Positions 43,749-54,108 of a DNA stretch of 64,000 nucleotides are shown here, piece by piece. Under the pieces are notes generated by a model. It saw only the letters and a list, made by a program, of their open reading frames with translations. It was not told the origin of the DNA and ran no database searches. Position 1 is the stretch's first letter. Each line of letters starts with the position of its first letter. The position numbers and the translations under genes were made by a program. Source of the stretch: Bosea sp. F3-2. Its GTDB lineage: Bacteria > Pseudomonadota > Alphaproteobacteria > Rhizobiales > Beijerinckiaceae. Location of the stretch: contig NZ_CP042331.1 of assembly GCF_008253865.1 (NCBI RefSeq), positions 3,444,001-3,508,000 of the forward strand. The letters run 5' to 3'.

Positions 43749-44941
43749 GGGGCGGTCCTCACCGAGACGCCGTCACGGGCGACGATCTTGCCGCGCTTGA
43801 CGACGCGACGCTTGGGCGAACGGGTCACGACCAGATCGGTCAGGCTCTGGCCGGGCATGATGACAAGGTCGGCGACCTTGCCCTCGGCGAGGCCGTAATC
43901 GGCGATCTCCATCACCGCGGCGCCGCCGCTCGTGCAGACCTGGAGGCCGAGCTCGACCTCGTCGTCGCGGCGGAAATTGTTGCGCAGGCCGATGAACATC
44001 GCCCGCTCGACCATGTCGGCATTGCCGTAGGGGCCCCAGGTGTCGCGGATGCCGTCGGAGCCCGAGCAGACGCGAACGCCGGCATCGAGCAGCTTCTTCA
44101 CCGCCGGCGCGGTGTTGCGGGCCGGCGCCGTGGTCATGATCGCGATATCGAGCTCGGCGAGCTGCGGGATCACCGGATCGACCAGCTGCGGATCGGTGCC
44201 GAGACAGAAGGCGTGGCTGACCGTCACCTTGCCCTTCATGCCCAGTGCGCGGGTGCGCTCGATGATCAGATCGAGCGAGAACAGGCCCATCTCGCCGGGC
44301 TCGTGCAGGTGGATGTCGAGCGGCTTGCCATAAGTCTGGCAGAGCCCGAAGATCGCATCGAGATGGCCCTTCGGGTCGCGGTCGATGGCGCAGGGATCGA
44401 GCCCGCCGACGATCTCGCAGCCGGCCTTCATCGCCTCATGCATCAGCTCCAGCGTGCCTTGCCGGCGCAGCAGGCCGGATTGCGGGAAGGCGACGAGCTC
44501 GATGTCGACGATGTCGCGATAGTCATCGCGGGTCTGCATCACGCCCTCGACGCCCCAGAGCCCGTGCTCGGTGTCGATATCGATATGGCTGCGGATATGG
44601 GTCGTGCCCATCAGCGAGGACTGAATCGACTGGCGCGCCGACTGGCGTGCGGGATCGATGTCGAGACGCTTCTTGTTCTCCCGCTCGTTGTCGATCTTGT
44701 CGAGGAGCTTCGGACCGACCTCGTTGACGTACCAGGGCAGGCCCCAGAGGCTCTTGTCGAGATGGGTATGCGCCTCGACGAGGCCGGGGATGACGATCTC
44801 GCCGCGGCCATCCTCGACCGCCACGCCGGCGGGGGCGGCGATGTCCTTCGCCGTCCGGCTGATGCGGCCGTTCTCGATCAGGATGTCGAGAGCCGGCCCC
44901 GCATTCGGCCGGACGTTGCGGATGAGGAGGGAGGCAGTCAT
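43745..44941 (-). CDS. Cytosine deaminase-like amidohydrolase
   Basis: A 398-residue metal-dependent hydrolase close to cytosine deaminase CodA. Metal ligands appear as His58 and His60 (EAHTHLDK), the HLHE and VSHAFCLG His residues in the middle, and Asp in GSDGIRDTWGPYGNADM. CodA-type enzymes deaminate cyclic amidines or amides in cytosine-like rings. ATG 44941 gives the standard CodA N-terminus; codons further upstream run through the intergenic region and the permease gene in another frame. It overlaps the next amidohydrolase by GTGA. Real substrate unknown. Confidence 0.87.
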   Translation of the reverse strand: MTASLLIRNVRPNAGPALDILIENGRISRTAKDIAAPAGVAVEDGRGEIVIPGLVEAHTHLDKSLWGLPWYVNEVGPKLLDKIDNERENKKRLDIDPARQSARQSIQSSLMGTTHIRSHIDIDTEHGLWGVEGVMQTRDDYRDIVDIELVAFPQSGLLRRQGTLELMHEAMKAGCEIVGGLDPCAIDRDPKGHLDAIFGLCQTYGKPLDIHLHEPGEMGLFSLDLIIERTRALGMKGKVTVSHAFCLGTDPQLVDPVIPQLAELDIAIMTTAPARNTAPAVKKLLDAGVRVCSGSDGIRDTWGPYGNADMVERAMFIGLRNNFRRDDEVELGLQVCTSGGAAVMEIADYGLAEGKVADLVIMPGQSLTDLVVTRSPKRRVVKRGKIVARDGVSVRTAP

Positions 44942-44973
44942 GGCAGGCGTATCCTCGTGGTTTCTTATGATGG

Positions 44974-45909
44974 TCAGCGCAGCTTCGGGTTCAGCGCGTC
45001 GCGCAGCCAGTCGCCGAGCAGGTTGACCGAGAGCACGATCAAACCGAGCTGGAGCGAGGGGAAGACGACGAGCCACCAGGAGCCGGAGAACAGGTACTGG
45101 TTGCCGATGCGGATCAGCGTGCCCAGCGAGGGCTGGGTGATCGGCATGCCGACGCCGAGGAAGGACAGCGTCGCCTCCGAGAGGATGGCAAGGCCGAGAT
45201 TGAGCGTGGCCGAGACCAGCACCGGCGTCATCGTGTTGGGCAGGATGTGGCGGCGCATGATCCGCGTCGCCGGCACGCGGATGATCCGGGCGGCCAGCAC
45301 ATATTCCTTGCGGCGCTCGACCATGGTCAGCGCGCGCACCGTGCGGGCATATTGCACCCAGCTCGTCAGCGCGATCGAGATGACGAGGACCACCGCGGCA
45401 AAAGGTTCGCGCAGCGCCGGCGGCAGCATCTCGCGGAAGATCGCCGACACCAGGATCGCCATCAGCAGCGTCGGGATCGAGAGCACGGTATCGCCGAGCC
45501 GCATCAGCAGATTGTCGACGCGCCCACCATAGAAGCCGGCGGTAAGCCCGATCGAAACGCCGATCAGCATCGACACGACGACAGCGGAAAAGCCGATGAT
45601 CAGCGAGATGCGCGAGCCGTAGAGGATGGCGGAGAACACGTCGCGGCCCTGCGGATCGGTGCCGAGCAGGAAGGGCCACTCGCCGCCCTCCTGCCAGATC
45701 GGCGGGATCTCGGCCTTGTCGATGAAGATCTGGGTGAGGTCGTAGGGGTTCTGCGGCGCGATCAGCGGGGCGAAGAGCGCGCTCAGCACGAGCAGCGCCA
45801 GCACCAGCGCCGAGAGCCAGGCCACCGGGCTGTGGCAGAAGCTCCAGCCGATGTCGCTGTCGAGGAAGCGGCGCAGGCGGCCGGGTTTCTTGATGGTGTC
45901 AGCGGGCAT
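44974..45909 (-). CDS. ABC transporter permease, DppC-like
   Basis: A 311-residue inner-membrane permease with an N-terminal OppC/DppC segment, about six helices, and the EAA loop around EYVLAARIIRVPATRIMRRH. The start at 45909 has GGAGGCGCC upstream and overlaps the DppB-like gene by 11 bases. FLLGTDPQGRDVF is typical of DppC proteins. It forms the channel together with the DppB-like protein. Confidence 0.92.
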   Translation of the reverse strand: MPADTIKKPGRLRRFLDSDIGWSFCHSPVAWLSALVLALLVLSALFAPLIAPQNPYDLTQIFIDKAEIPPIWQEGGEWPFLLGTDPQGRDVFSAILYGSRISLIIGFSAVVVSMLIGVSIGLTAGFYGGRVDNLLMRLGDTVLSIPTLLMAILVSAIFREMLPPALREPFAAVVLVISIALTSWVQYARTVRALTMVERRKEYVLAARIIRVPATRIMRRHILPNTMTPVLVSATLNLGLAILSEATLSFLGVGMPITQPSLGTLIRIGNQYLFSGSWWLVVFPSLQLGLIVLSVNLLGDWLRDALNPKLR

Positions 45910-46891
45910 TGGCGCCTCCCGAGAGCGCGTCCTCGCGCAGGCGCGGATCGACCCAGGCATAGGTCAGGTCGACCAGCGTGTTGAGCGTGACGAAGATGAA
46001 GGAGACGACGATCAGATAGGCCGCCATCACGGGGATATCGACGAAGGTCACGGCCTGGACGAAGAGCATGCCCATGCCCGGCCACTGGAACACCGTCTCG
46101 GTCACCAGCGCGAAGGCGATGAGATTGCCGATCTGCAGGCCGGTGACGGTAATGACCGGCATCAGGCAGTTGCGCAGAGCGTGGCCGAAATGGATGGCAC
46201 GCGCCGGCAGGCCGCGGGCCCGGGCGAAGCGGATGAAGTCGGTGCGCATCGTCTCCAGCATCTCGGCGCGAACGAGGCGCATCACCAGCGTGATCTGGAA
46301 GAGCGAGAGCGTGATGCCGGGCAGAATCAGCGCCTTGCGGCCCGAGGGCGTCAGGAAGCCGGTGCTCCACCAGCCGAGCTGGACGACCTCGCCGCGGCCG
46401 AAGGCCGGCAGCCATTGCAGCGAGACCGAGAAGACCAGGATGAAGAGGATGCCGAGCGCGAAGCTCGGCAGCGAGACGCCGAGCACCGAGACGAACTGCA
46501 GCGCCTTGGCGAGCAGGCTGTCTCGTCGGATCGCCGTATAGACGCCGAGCGGAATGCCGAGGGCGAGCGACAGGAAGGTCGCGACCAGCACGAGCTCGAA
46601 GGTCGCCGGGAAGCGCTCCGAGATCAGCGTGAAGACGTCCTGCTGGTTGCGATAGGAGATGCCGAAATCGCCGCGCGCGGCATTGCCGACGAAGGTCGCG
46701 AACTGCATCACGAAGCCCTTGTCGAGGCCGAGGCGGACGCGCAGCTCGTCGCGCTGCTGCTGGCTCGCCTGCTCGTTCAGCATCAGATCGACGGGATCGC
46801 CGACGAAGCGGAAGATCAGGAAGGCGAGAAAGGCCACCGCCAGCATGACGCCGGCAGCATTGAGCAGTCGCTTGAGAAGAAAGGCCGGCAT
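45899..46891 (-). CDS. ABC transporter permease, DppB-like
   Basis: A 330-residue permease: first helix VMLAVAFLAFLIFRFVGDP, an extended periplasmic loop, then five more helices and the EAA segment FIRFARARGLPARAIHFGHA. The C-terminal NTLVDLTYAWVDPRLR is diagnostic of the DppB/GsiC family. It follows the binding-protein gene with a 129-bp gap containing a palindromic repeat. Confidence 0.92.
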   Translation of the reverse strand: MPAFLLKRLLNAAGVMLAVAFLAFLIFRFVGDPVDLMLNEQASQQQRDELRVRLGLDKGFVMQFATFVGNAARGDFGISYRNQQDVFTLISERFPATFELVLVATFLSLALGIPLGVYTAIRRDSLLAKALQFVSVLGVSLPSFALGILFILVFSVSLQWLPAFGRGEVVQLGWWSTGFLTPSGRKALILPGITLSLFQITLVMRLVRAEMLETMRTDFIRFARARGLPARAIHFGHALRNCLMPVITVTGLQIGNLIAFALVTETVFQWPGMGMLFVQAVTFVDIPVMAAYLIVVSFIFVTLNTLVDLTYAWVDPRLREDALSGGANAR

Positions 46892-46910
46892 GGGGACTCC
46901 TGCGTTCCGG

Positions 46911-47004
46911 CGTCATTCTCGGGCCGGGCGAAGCCCGAACCCGAGAAGCTCAGGAGGTGAAGGCGCTGGTTTCCGAGATGGCCGGGTCAAGCCCGGCCAT
47001 GACG
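46911..47004. repeat. CGTCAT/ATGACG palindromic element within the ABC operon
   Basis: CGTCATTCTCGGG and GGCCATGACG ends with internal GGGCCGGGCGAAGCCC and GGCCGGGTCAAGCCCGGCC hairpins. It lies between the abundant binding-protein gene and the permeases and could protect or partly end the upstream message. Confidence 0.65.
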
Positions 47005-47020
47005 GCACCCTGACGCGCCC

Positions 47021-48589
47021 TCACTTCATCACTGTCAGCCAGAGCCGCGGCTTGTTGTCCGAGGCCTGAACCGTGGCGGTGATGGTCGAGCGCGTCGCCC
47101 AGGCCATGGGCTGCTGGTGCAGCGGGATGAAGAGGTGCTGCTCCTTCAGCAGCTTGAGCGCCTCCTGCATCAGCGCGATGCGCTTGGGCGTATCGAGCTC
47201 GACGCCGGCCTTGTCGATCAGCGCATCGATCTTGGCGTCACCCCAATTGCCCCAGTTGAAGACGCCCGCGGTGCCGCTCTTGGTGTGGATGACCTGTACG
47301 AGCAGCGAATAGGCGTCGATCATCGGCTCGTTGGCCCAGCCGAACGAAAAGACGTCGAAGTCGCCCTTGACGCGCTTCGGCGACTGCTGGGCACGCGGCG
47401 CCATGTTCAGGTTCGGCTTCAACCCGGCGCGCGCCCACATGGCCGCTACCGCCTGGCAGAACTCCTCCTCATTGGTGAGGGCGTCGCTCTGGCAGTTGAT
47501 CTGGAACGAGAAGCCGTTCGGATAGCCGGCATCGGCGAGCAGCTTCTTCGCGCCGTTGAGGTCGAAGGGCAGGCGCACGTCCTGCGAGGGCTCGTAGCCG
47601 GGGATCGCCGGGGCGACCAGCGCGCCGGTATTGCGCGAGAGGCCGCGCATGGCGCGCTTCTGGACGGCGTCGATGTCGATGGCGCGGTAGAGCGCCTCAC
47701 GCACGCGGATGTCCTTGAAGGGGTTCTTGTCCTTCACGTCGCTCTCGAAGGGCTTGTCCCGCATGTTGAAGCCGAAGAAGACCGAGCGCAGCTCGTTGGT
47801 CTGCAGCACCTTCACGTCCGGCGAGGACTGCAGCCGCGGCAGGTCCTGCAGCGGGGCGACATTGGTGAAGTCGATCTCCCCGGAGAGCAGAGCTGCGACG
47901 CGGGTCGAGGACGAGGCGATCGGCGTGAACTCGATCTTGTCGATGTTGTGCTTCGGCTTATCCCACCAGCCACCGTTCTTGACGAAGACCGTCCGGGCAT
48001 CGGGCCTGCGGGATTCGACGATGAACGGGCCGGTGCCGTTGGCGTTGTCCGTGGCGTAGCCCTTGATGCCCTTGCCGACGTCGGTCGGCATCGTCGCATT
48101 GTTGGCCTCGAGCCACTTCTTGTCGAAGATGAAGATGTTGGTGAGATCGTTGAGCAGCAGCGGATAGGGCGCCTCGACCTCGATGTCGACGGTGTAGGCG
48201 TCGATCTTCCTCGAGGATTTGTAGGCCGGGAGATTGCCCTTCAGCGGCGAATCCGGATGCGACACGCGCGCCAGCGAAGCAAGGACGTCGTCGGCGGTGA
48301 AGGGGTCGCCGTTATGGAACTTGACGCCCTGGCGCAGCTTGAAGCGCCAGACGGTCGGCGACACCGTCTCCCACGACTCCGCCAGCGCCGGCTCGATCTT
48401 GAGGTCGCCGGTATAGCGAACCAGGCCTTCATAGACATGGTTCAGCACCGACAGGGTGAAGGTCTCACCGAAGGAATAGGGATCGAGCGAGGCGATCTCG
48501 CGCGCCGCGCCCCATTTCAGCGTCCTCGCCTCCGCCGCGCCCGTCAGCGCAAAGGCGGCGGCAGCCGCCAGCAACCAGGCCTTTTTCAT
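47021..48589 (-). CDS. ABC transporter substrate-binding protein, DppA/SBP family 5
   Basis: A 522-residue periplasmic binding protein with a Sec signal peptide (KKAW, then a hydrophobic Ala/Leu core, cleavage near AEA-RT at about 24). The mature protein is a family 5 extracellular binding protein: SLDPYSFGETFTLSVLNHVYEGL, ESWETVSPTVWRFKLRQGVKF and DGDPF-like segments. ATG 48589 has GGGAGAG upstream. It is the first gene of the operon and defines the imported ligand, which the sequence alone does not reveal; the two amidohydrolases suggest a cyclic or amide nitrogen compound rather than a peptide. Confidence 0.9.
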   Translation of the reverse strand: MKKAWLLAAAAAFALTGAAEARTLKWGAAREIASLDPYSFGETFTLSVLNHVYEGLVRYTGDLKIEPALAESWETVSPTVWRFKLRQGVKFHNGDPFTADDVLASLARVSHPDSPLKGNLPAYKSSRKIDAYTVDIEVEAPYPLLLNDLTNIFIFDKKWLEANNATMPTDVGKGIKGYATDNANGTGPFIVESRRPDARTVFVKNGGWWDKPKHNIDKIEFTPIASSSTRVAALLSGEIDFTNVAPLQDLPRLQSSPDVKVLQTNELRSVFFGFNMRDKPFESDVKDKNPFKDIRVREALYRAIDIDAVQKRAMRGLSRNTGALVAPAIPGYEPSQDVRLPFDLNGAKKLLADAGYPNGFSFQINCQSDALTNEEEFCQAVAAMWARAGLKPNLNMAPRAQQSPKRVKGDFDVFSFGWANEPMIDAYSLLVQVIHTKSGTAGVFNWGNWGDAKIDALIDKAGVELDTPKRIALMQEALKLLKEQHLFIPLHQQPMAWATRSTITATVQASDNKPRLWLTVMK

Positions 48590-48690
48590 CCAACTCTCCC
48601 CTTTTGTGTTTCCGGCCCTGCCGCAGCGGGCCGGCCCGATCGTCATTGCCGTCTCTTTAGGCACAGTGGCGTTTTGATCGCCATCTCGTG

Positions 48691-48751
48691 TGCGATTATT
48701 GAACAAACTTGCATACGATAGAAAGATCGTATTGTATGCGATTATTGAACA
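48691..48751. promoter_or_regulatory. Operator region of the ABC/amidohydrolase operon and its GntR regulator
   Basis: TGCGATTATTGAACA occurs twice as a direct repeat (48691-48705 and 48737-48751). Between the copies lies a perfect inverted repeat ATACGAT-N6-ATCGTAT (48713-48732). The region is AT-rich and midway between the divergent genes. GntR/FCD regulators bind such short palindromes; binding by the adjacent regulator is inferred. Confidence 0.6.
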
Positions 48752-48832
48752 CAAGCAGAAACTGGATCGGAGCCCGCAACCGTGACATTGACGCCCCCTG
48801 AAACAGTCAGATCAGGACGAGGGAAGGTCGAC

Positions 48833-49540
48833 ATGGGCGAGCGTCGTACGCCGGTTCTGCGGGCGGAATCCGTATACAGGGCGCTCCGGCGCGCCATCAT
48901 CGAGCAGGCACTGAAGCCAGGCATGAAGCTGCCGGAAGATTCGATCGGCGAGCAGCTCGGCGTCAGCCGCACCTTGGTGCGCGAAGCGTTCGGGCGCCTC
49001 GCCGTCGAAGGGCTGGTGGAACTCAAGCCCAATCGCGGCGCCTCCGTCGCCTATCCGACGCTGGAGGAGGCGCGCGACGTCTTCGAGGTCCGGCGCGGGC
49101 TGGAGCGCCTGGTCGCGGAGAACCTGGCCGGGCGCCTGACGGCGTCCCAGGCGGCCGAGCTCGAAGCCCATGTCGAGCAGGAAGAGCGAGCGCACGAACA
49201 GGACGGACCGCAATCGATCCGCCTTTCCGGCGAGTTTCACATCAAGCTCGCTACGATGACCGGCAACGCGCTGCTGCTGCGCTATGTCCAGGAAGCGTCA
49301 TCGCGTTGCTCGCTGATCCTGGCGATCTACGGGCGCCCGCATTCGAGCGAATGTGCGGTCTCCGAGCACCGCCAGCTCATCGAGGCATTGCGCGCAGGCG
49401 ACGCAGCCCGCGCCGCCGATCTCATGGACCATCATCTGCGCGCGGTCGTGACCCGCGCCCTGCTGACGCCGCGCGTCGAACGGGACATCCGCGACGTGCT
49501 CGCCCCCTACGCCCGCAGCGAAGGATTGAACCCATCGTGA
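48833..49540 (+). CDS. GntR-family regulator, FCD subfamily
   Basis: A 235-residue regulator: winged HTH at about 10-75 (SVYRALRRAIIEQALKPGMK, EQLGVSRTLVREAFGRLAVE) and an all-helical FCD ligand domain with the metal/ligand His residues in SGEFHIKL, SEHRQLIEAL and DHHLRAV. ATG 48833 has GAGGGAAGG upstream; a GTG 51 bases earlier is possible but lacks a ribosome-binding site. It is divergent from the ABC/amidohydrolase operon, so it most likely represses it until the ligand, probably an organic acid or an intermediate, is bound. Its stop overlaps the next start (GTGA). Confidence 0.9.
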   Translation: MGERRTPVLRAESVYRALRRAIIEQALKPGMKLPEDSIGEQLGVSRTLVREAFGRLAVEGLVELKPNRGASVAYPTLEEARDVFEVRRGLERLVAENLAGRLTASQAAELEAHVEQEERAHEQDGPQSIRLSGEFHIKLATMTGNALLLRYVQEASSRCSLILAIYGRPHSSECAVSEHRQLIEALRAGDAARAADLMDHHLRAVVTRALLTPRVERDIRDVLAPYARSEGLNPS

Positions 49541-50235
49541 CCGCTCACCCGTCCGGACAGCCGCGCGCCGAGACCGCCCCCGGCATCGTCACCTTCGACT
49601 TCGCGTCGCTGACCCCGCGCGAGCGCTACAAGCTGCTGATCGGCGCCGTCGTGCCACGCCCGATCGCGCTGGTGACGACGATCGACGAGCACGGCACGGT
49701 CAACGCCGCTCCCTTCTCCTTCTTCAACTGCCTGTCCGCCGATCCGGCCATCCTCGCGCTCGGCGTCGAATACCGGCCGACCGGCGCACAGAAGGACACC
49801 GGGCGCAACGTCCGGCAGACCCTGGCCTTCACCGTCAACATCGTCTCGGACGCGCTGCTGGAAGGCATGAATGTCTGCGCGGTGCCCTTCGAGCCCGGCG
49901 CCGACGAACTGGCCGAGGCCGGATTGACCGCCATGCCCGGCGTCAAGGTGCCCTGCCCCTGGATCGGCCAGGCGCCGGCAGCCTTCGAATGCCGGCACCA
50001 CACGACGCTCGGCATCGGCAATTCGCGCGAGATCATCCTGGGCGAGGTCGTCTACGCCCATTTCCGTGCTGACACGGTCGATCCGCAGAAGCTCTACGTC
50101 GACCCGGCCGCGCTCGACGCCGTCGGGCGCATGGGCGGGCACGGCTATGCGACGACGCGCGACTATTTCGACCTGCCGACCATGTCGGTCGCGACCTGGC
50201 GCACGGATCCGGAGGCAGCGAACCGGCGCAGCTGA
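49537..50235 (+). CDS. Flavin reductase-like domain protein
   Basis: A 232-residue protein of the flavin reductase/FMN-binding split-barrel family: VVPRPIALVTTIDEHGTVNAA, PFSFFNCLSADPAILALGV and GRNVRQTLAFTVNIVS are the family blocks that bind FMN. Members supply reduced flavin to monooxygenases or act as oxidoreductases. It starts at GTG 49537, overlapping the GntR stop by four bases, so it is co-transcribed with the regulator and may belong functionally to the divergent degradation operon. Confidence 0.88.
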   Translation: MTAHPSGQPRAETAPGIVTFDFASLTPRERYKLLIGAVVPRPIALVTTIDEHGTVNAAPFSFFNCLSADPAILALGVEYRPTGAQKDTGRNVRQTLAFTVNIVSDALLEGMNVCAVPFEPGADELAEAGLTAMPGVKVPCPWIGQAPAAFECRHHTTLGIGNSREIILGEVVYAHFRADTVDPQKLYVDPAALDAVGRMGGHGYATTRDYFDLPTMSVATWRTDPEAANRRS

Positions 50236-50626
50236 GTCCTCGCGTGAAGCCTGCTGTGCGCTTGGCAGAATGGCCTCGCCCGTGAACAGGCACAAAGCTA
50301 TGCTCTGGACGCAGACCAATTAGCCTTTGGTCTATTTGATCTGCGCCAGGGACAATCCGCCCCCTGCGCTCAAGCCATGGCAGGTGCGGCCCTGATGCGC
50401 CATCCTCTCACGAACCGGTCCCATCGGCCAGATCAAGGCCGAACGACCGGCGGTGGGCGACCTAGGCTTTCAGGGAGGACGGGGCCATGTCCGGGATCAT
50501 GCGCGCCAGGCGCAGCAGCGCACGTCGCCTGCGGCATCGGGCCAAAAAGTGGACCCCACTTTTTGGGGGACCCCGATGCCCCGACAAGAGATCAATCGCC
50601 AATGGCGATCGGTCGCGAGGTGACGC
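50236..50626. other. 391-bp non-coding stretch
   Basis: Between the flavin reductase-like gene and the alpha/beta hydrolase. It contains a long hairpin at 50533-50580; no gene or clear promoter was recognised in the remainder. Confidence 0.6.
50533..50580. repeat. 48-bp two-stage hairpin
   Basis: Outer stem GGCATCGGG/CCCGATGCC and inner stem CCAAAAAGTGG/CCACTTTTTGG around a three-base loop. It looks like a recurrent intergenic hairpin unit; no second copy is in the window. It ends 46 bases before the hydrolase start. Confidence 0.7.
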
Positions 50627-51442
50627 ATGACAGCCACGACCGAGATCATCGACTTCAAGGTCGAAACGCCCGACGGCGCGACCTTGCACGCCTTCAAGGA
50701 AGGGCATGGCCAACCGCTGCTTCTGGTCAGCGGCCTGAGTGGCACCGCGGCATTCTGGAAGGATATCGCCGCGACGCTGTCTCGCTCCTTTCAGGTCATC
50801 CGCTTCGACCAGCGCGGCATCGGCGCCAGCACCCGCGGCGAGGCCCCTTGCGACATGGAGCTTCTGGCCCGCGACAGCCTCGCCGTGCTCAACGCCGCCG
50901 GCATCGAGCGCGCTGTGGTGCTTGGCCATTCGACGGGCGGCTGTATCGCCCAGAAAATCGCCAAGCTCGCTCCCGAGCGCGTAGACGGGCTGATCCTCAG
51001 CGCAAGCTGGCTTGCGCCGGGCCGCTTCCTGAACGCCCTGTTCGGGGCGCGCCTCGCAATCCTCGAAGCGGACCCCTACGCCTATGCCGCCATTTCGGTG
51101 CTCAGCGGTTATCAGCCGCGCTGGATCGAGCAGAACTGGCACATCTATGACGCTGCGCTGGAAGCCGCCCCGGTCAGCGAGCATGCCCGGACGGTGACCC
51201 GCGAGCGGCTCAACGCGCTCCTCGCCTTCGACGGCTCGGCCGATATCGGCTCGCTGCCGATGCCGATCCTGATCCTCGGCACGCGCGACGACATAGTCGT
51301 TCCGGTCTACCATCAGGAAGCGCTGGCCGCAGCCCTGCCCGGCTGCCGCCGGGCGATCATGGAAACAGGCGGGCATCTCTTCCCGGTGTCGCGCCCGGAC
51401 GCCTTCACGGCGACCGTGGCGGAGTGGATCGGCGAGCTCTGA
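50627..51442 (+). CDS. Alpha/beta-fold hydrolase
   Basis: A 271-residue alpha/beta hydrolase. The nucleophile elbow is GHSTGG at 100-105 with Ser102; GTRDDIVVP supplies the acid and ETGGHLFPV the catalytic His. The oxyanion segment VSGLSGTAAFW replaces the usual HGxP. Members include 3-oxoadipate enol-lactonase and C-C bond hydrolases; the substrate cannot be assigned. It is a likely single transcript. Confidence 0.9.
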   Translation: MTATTEIIDFKVETPDGATLHAFKEGHGQPLLLVSGLSGTAAFWKDIAATLSRSFQVIRFDQRGIGASTRGEAPCDMELLARDSLAVLNAAGIERAVVLGHSTGGCIAQKIAKLAPERVDGLILSASWLAPGRFLNALFGARLAILEADPYAYAAISVLSGYQPRWIEQNWHIYDAALEAAPVSEHARTVTRERLNALLAFDGSADIGSLPMPILILGTRDDIVVPVYHQEALAAALPGCRRAIMETGGHLFPVSRPDAFTATVAEWIGEL

Positions 51443-51543
51443 GGCCAAGCTCCGAGGGAGCGACGCAGCGCGGCGAAATGGCCCATGCGGCGCCGCGCGG
51501 CTTCGAGCTAAATGAGAACGCCTCCAAGTCGAAAGACCTGCCC

Positions 51544-51930
51544 ATGCGCGCGATTCTCCCAAGCCTTCTCCTTCTTCTGCCCTTTATCGCCCAGCCCGCT
51601 GCCGCACAGGATGCCGCCGCCGGCGAGCGATCCTTCAACAAGTGCCGCGCCTGCCATCAGATCGGCGAAGGCGCACGCAACCTCGTCGGCCCCGAGCTCA
51701 ACGGCCTGATCGGCCGGCATTCGGGCGCGGTCGAAGCCTACAGCTATTCGACGGCCAACAAGAGTTCCGGCCTGACCTGGGACGAGGCGACCTTCACCGA
51801 CTACATCAAGGACCCCAGGACCAAGATCCCCGGCACCAAGATGATTTTTGCCGGCATCAAGAACGACAAGGAGATCAAGGACCTGATCGCCTTCCTCAAG
51901 CAGTTCGACAAGGACGGCAAGAAGCTCTGA
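51544..51930 (+). CDS. Exported class I cytochrome c
   Basis: A 128-residue protein with a signal peptide (MRAILPS, Leu-rich core, cleavage after AAA at about 21) and a single heme site, Cys34-Arg-Ala-Cys37-His38. Met100 in PGTKMIFAGIK is the sixth ligand, typical of mitochondrial-type/c2/c-550 cytochromes. It is a soluble periplasmic electron carrier. ATG 51544 is preferred because upstream codons lack the signal peptide pattern. Confidence 0.93.
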   Translation: MRAILPSLLLLLPFIAQPAAAQDAAAGERSFNKCRACHQIGEGARNLVGPELNGLIGRHSGAVEAYSYSTANKSSGLTWDEATFTDYIKDPRTKIPGTKMIFAGIKNDKEIKDLIAFLKQFDKDGKKL

Positions 51931-51949
51931 CCTCCGGCCCGGCCTCCCT

Positions 51950-52053
51950 GGAGCAGTTCCGTGATTCTCCGGATCGCGGACCTGCTCCAAGTTCATATTT
52001 TTTCGCATTTTCTTCACGCGAACCGGTGTCCACTTCCCTCGAAAATGCTCTAG
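51950..52053. repeat. RIME-like intergenic element
   Basis: Begins GGAGCAGTTCCG and ends ATGCTCTAG, with an inner stem CCGTGAT/ATCGCGG and the segment CACGCGAACCGGTGTCCACTT followed by CTCGAAAATGCTC. This is the pattern of RIME1-type repeats of rhizobia and relatives. It lies between the cytochrome c and nhaA. Confidence 0.7.
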
Positions 52054-52114
52054 ATTTGGCCCTCGGCGCCGGCTTGTCGTATCTCCTTTTGCCCGATCGA
52101 CGAAGGAGAGCCTG

Positions 52115-53311
<1,197 letters not shown>

Positions 53312-53439
53312 CCCGTTCACTTTTTCGGCAGAACGCCTCTTCCATTTTCGCGAAGCGATGCAATATTTATTCGCTTCGGCAGCCATTCCCGATTCGGAGC
53401 CGGAGGGAATCTGCAGCCAGCGAGGAGCGTCCAGCGTCG

Positions 53440-53889
53440 ATGAAGAAGGCCAAGCGGAAACCGGGGGAGAAGCGGTCGCAGATCGCCGCCATGCCGATCC
53501 GCCACGCCGCCGACGGCTCGACGGAGATCCTGCTCGTCACCTCGCGCACGACGCGCCGCTGGATCGTGCCCAAGGGCTGGCCGATGAAGGGGCTGAAGGA
53601 CCATGACGCCGCGGCCCGCGAGGCCTTCGAGGAGGCCGGCGTCATCGGCCGCGTCAGCCGCGAGCCGGCGGGACGCTACACCTACTGGAAGCGCATGAGC
53701 GACCATTTCGTGCTCTGCAAGGTGAAGCTCTATCTGCTGAAGGTCGAGCAGCAGCTCGCCAACTTCAGCGAGCAGCATCAGCGCGACCTGCACTGGTTCA
53801 AGCTGGCCGACGCCGCCGACCTCGTCGACGAGCCCGAGCTCAGCACGGCCATCCGCCGGCTGGAACAGCTGCCCGCCCTGGCGGCGTGA
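53440..53889 (+). CDS. Nudix hydrolase
   Basis: A 149-residue Nudix-fold protein. The core REAFEEAGV box is present after PKGWPMKG, but the first Glu of the canonical box (eight residues before the Arg) is replaced by Leu, as in a branch of alphaproteobacterial relatives of diphosphoinositol polyphosphate hydrolases. The catalytic REx2EExG Glu residues that bind Mg are intact, so activity is plausible. The highly basic start (KKAKRKPGEK) may bind nucleotides or RNA. ATG 53440 is weakly supported by a GAGGAGCG upstream. Confidence 0.85.
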   Translation: MKKAKRKPGEKRSQIAAMPIRHAADGSTEILLVTSRTTRRWIVPKGWPMKGLKDHDAAAREAFEEAGVIGRVSREPAGRYTYWKRMSDHFVLCKVKLYLLKVEQQLANFSEQHQRDLHWFKLADAADLVDEPELSTAIRRLEQLPALAA

Positions 53890-54108
53890 AGCCGCCTCAC
53901 CACACATGAGCGCAGACGCCTCCACCGCGCACACGGCATATCGCCCCGATAGCGCCACTCGCGGATAAGTTGAAGCCAACAAAAAGCGAGGACGAATTGG
54001 CGCAGATCCTGTCGAGGCACCGCCATTTGCGCGCCGCAAGACAGCTTCAACTGGCAGAATCTGCCAAAATGACGTAAAGTCAGCCTTTCCGGACCAAAGG
54101 GCCAGAGA

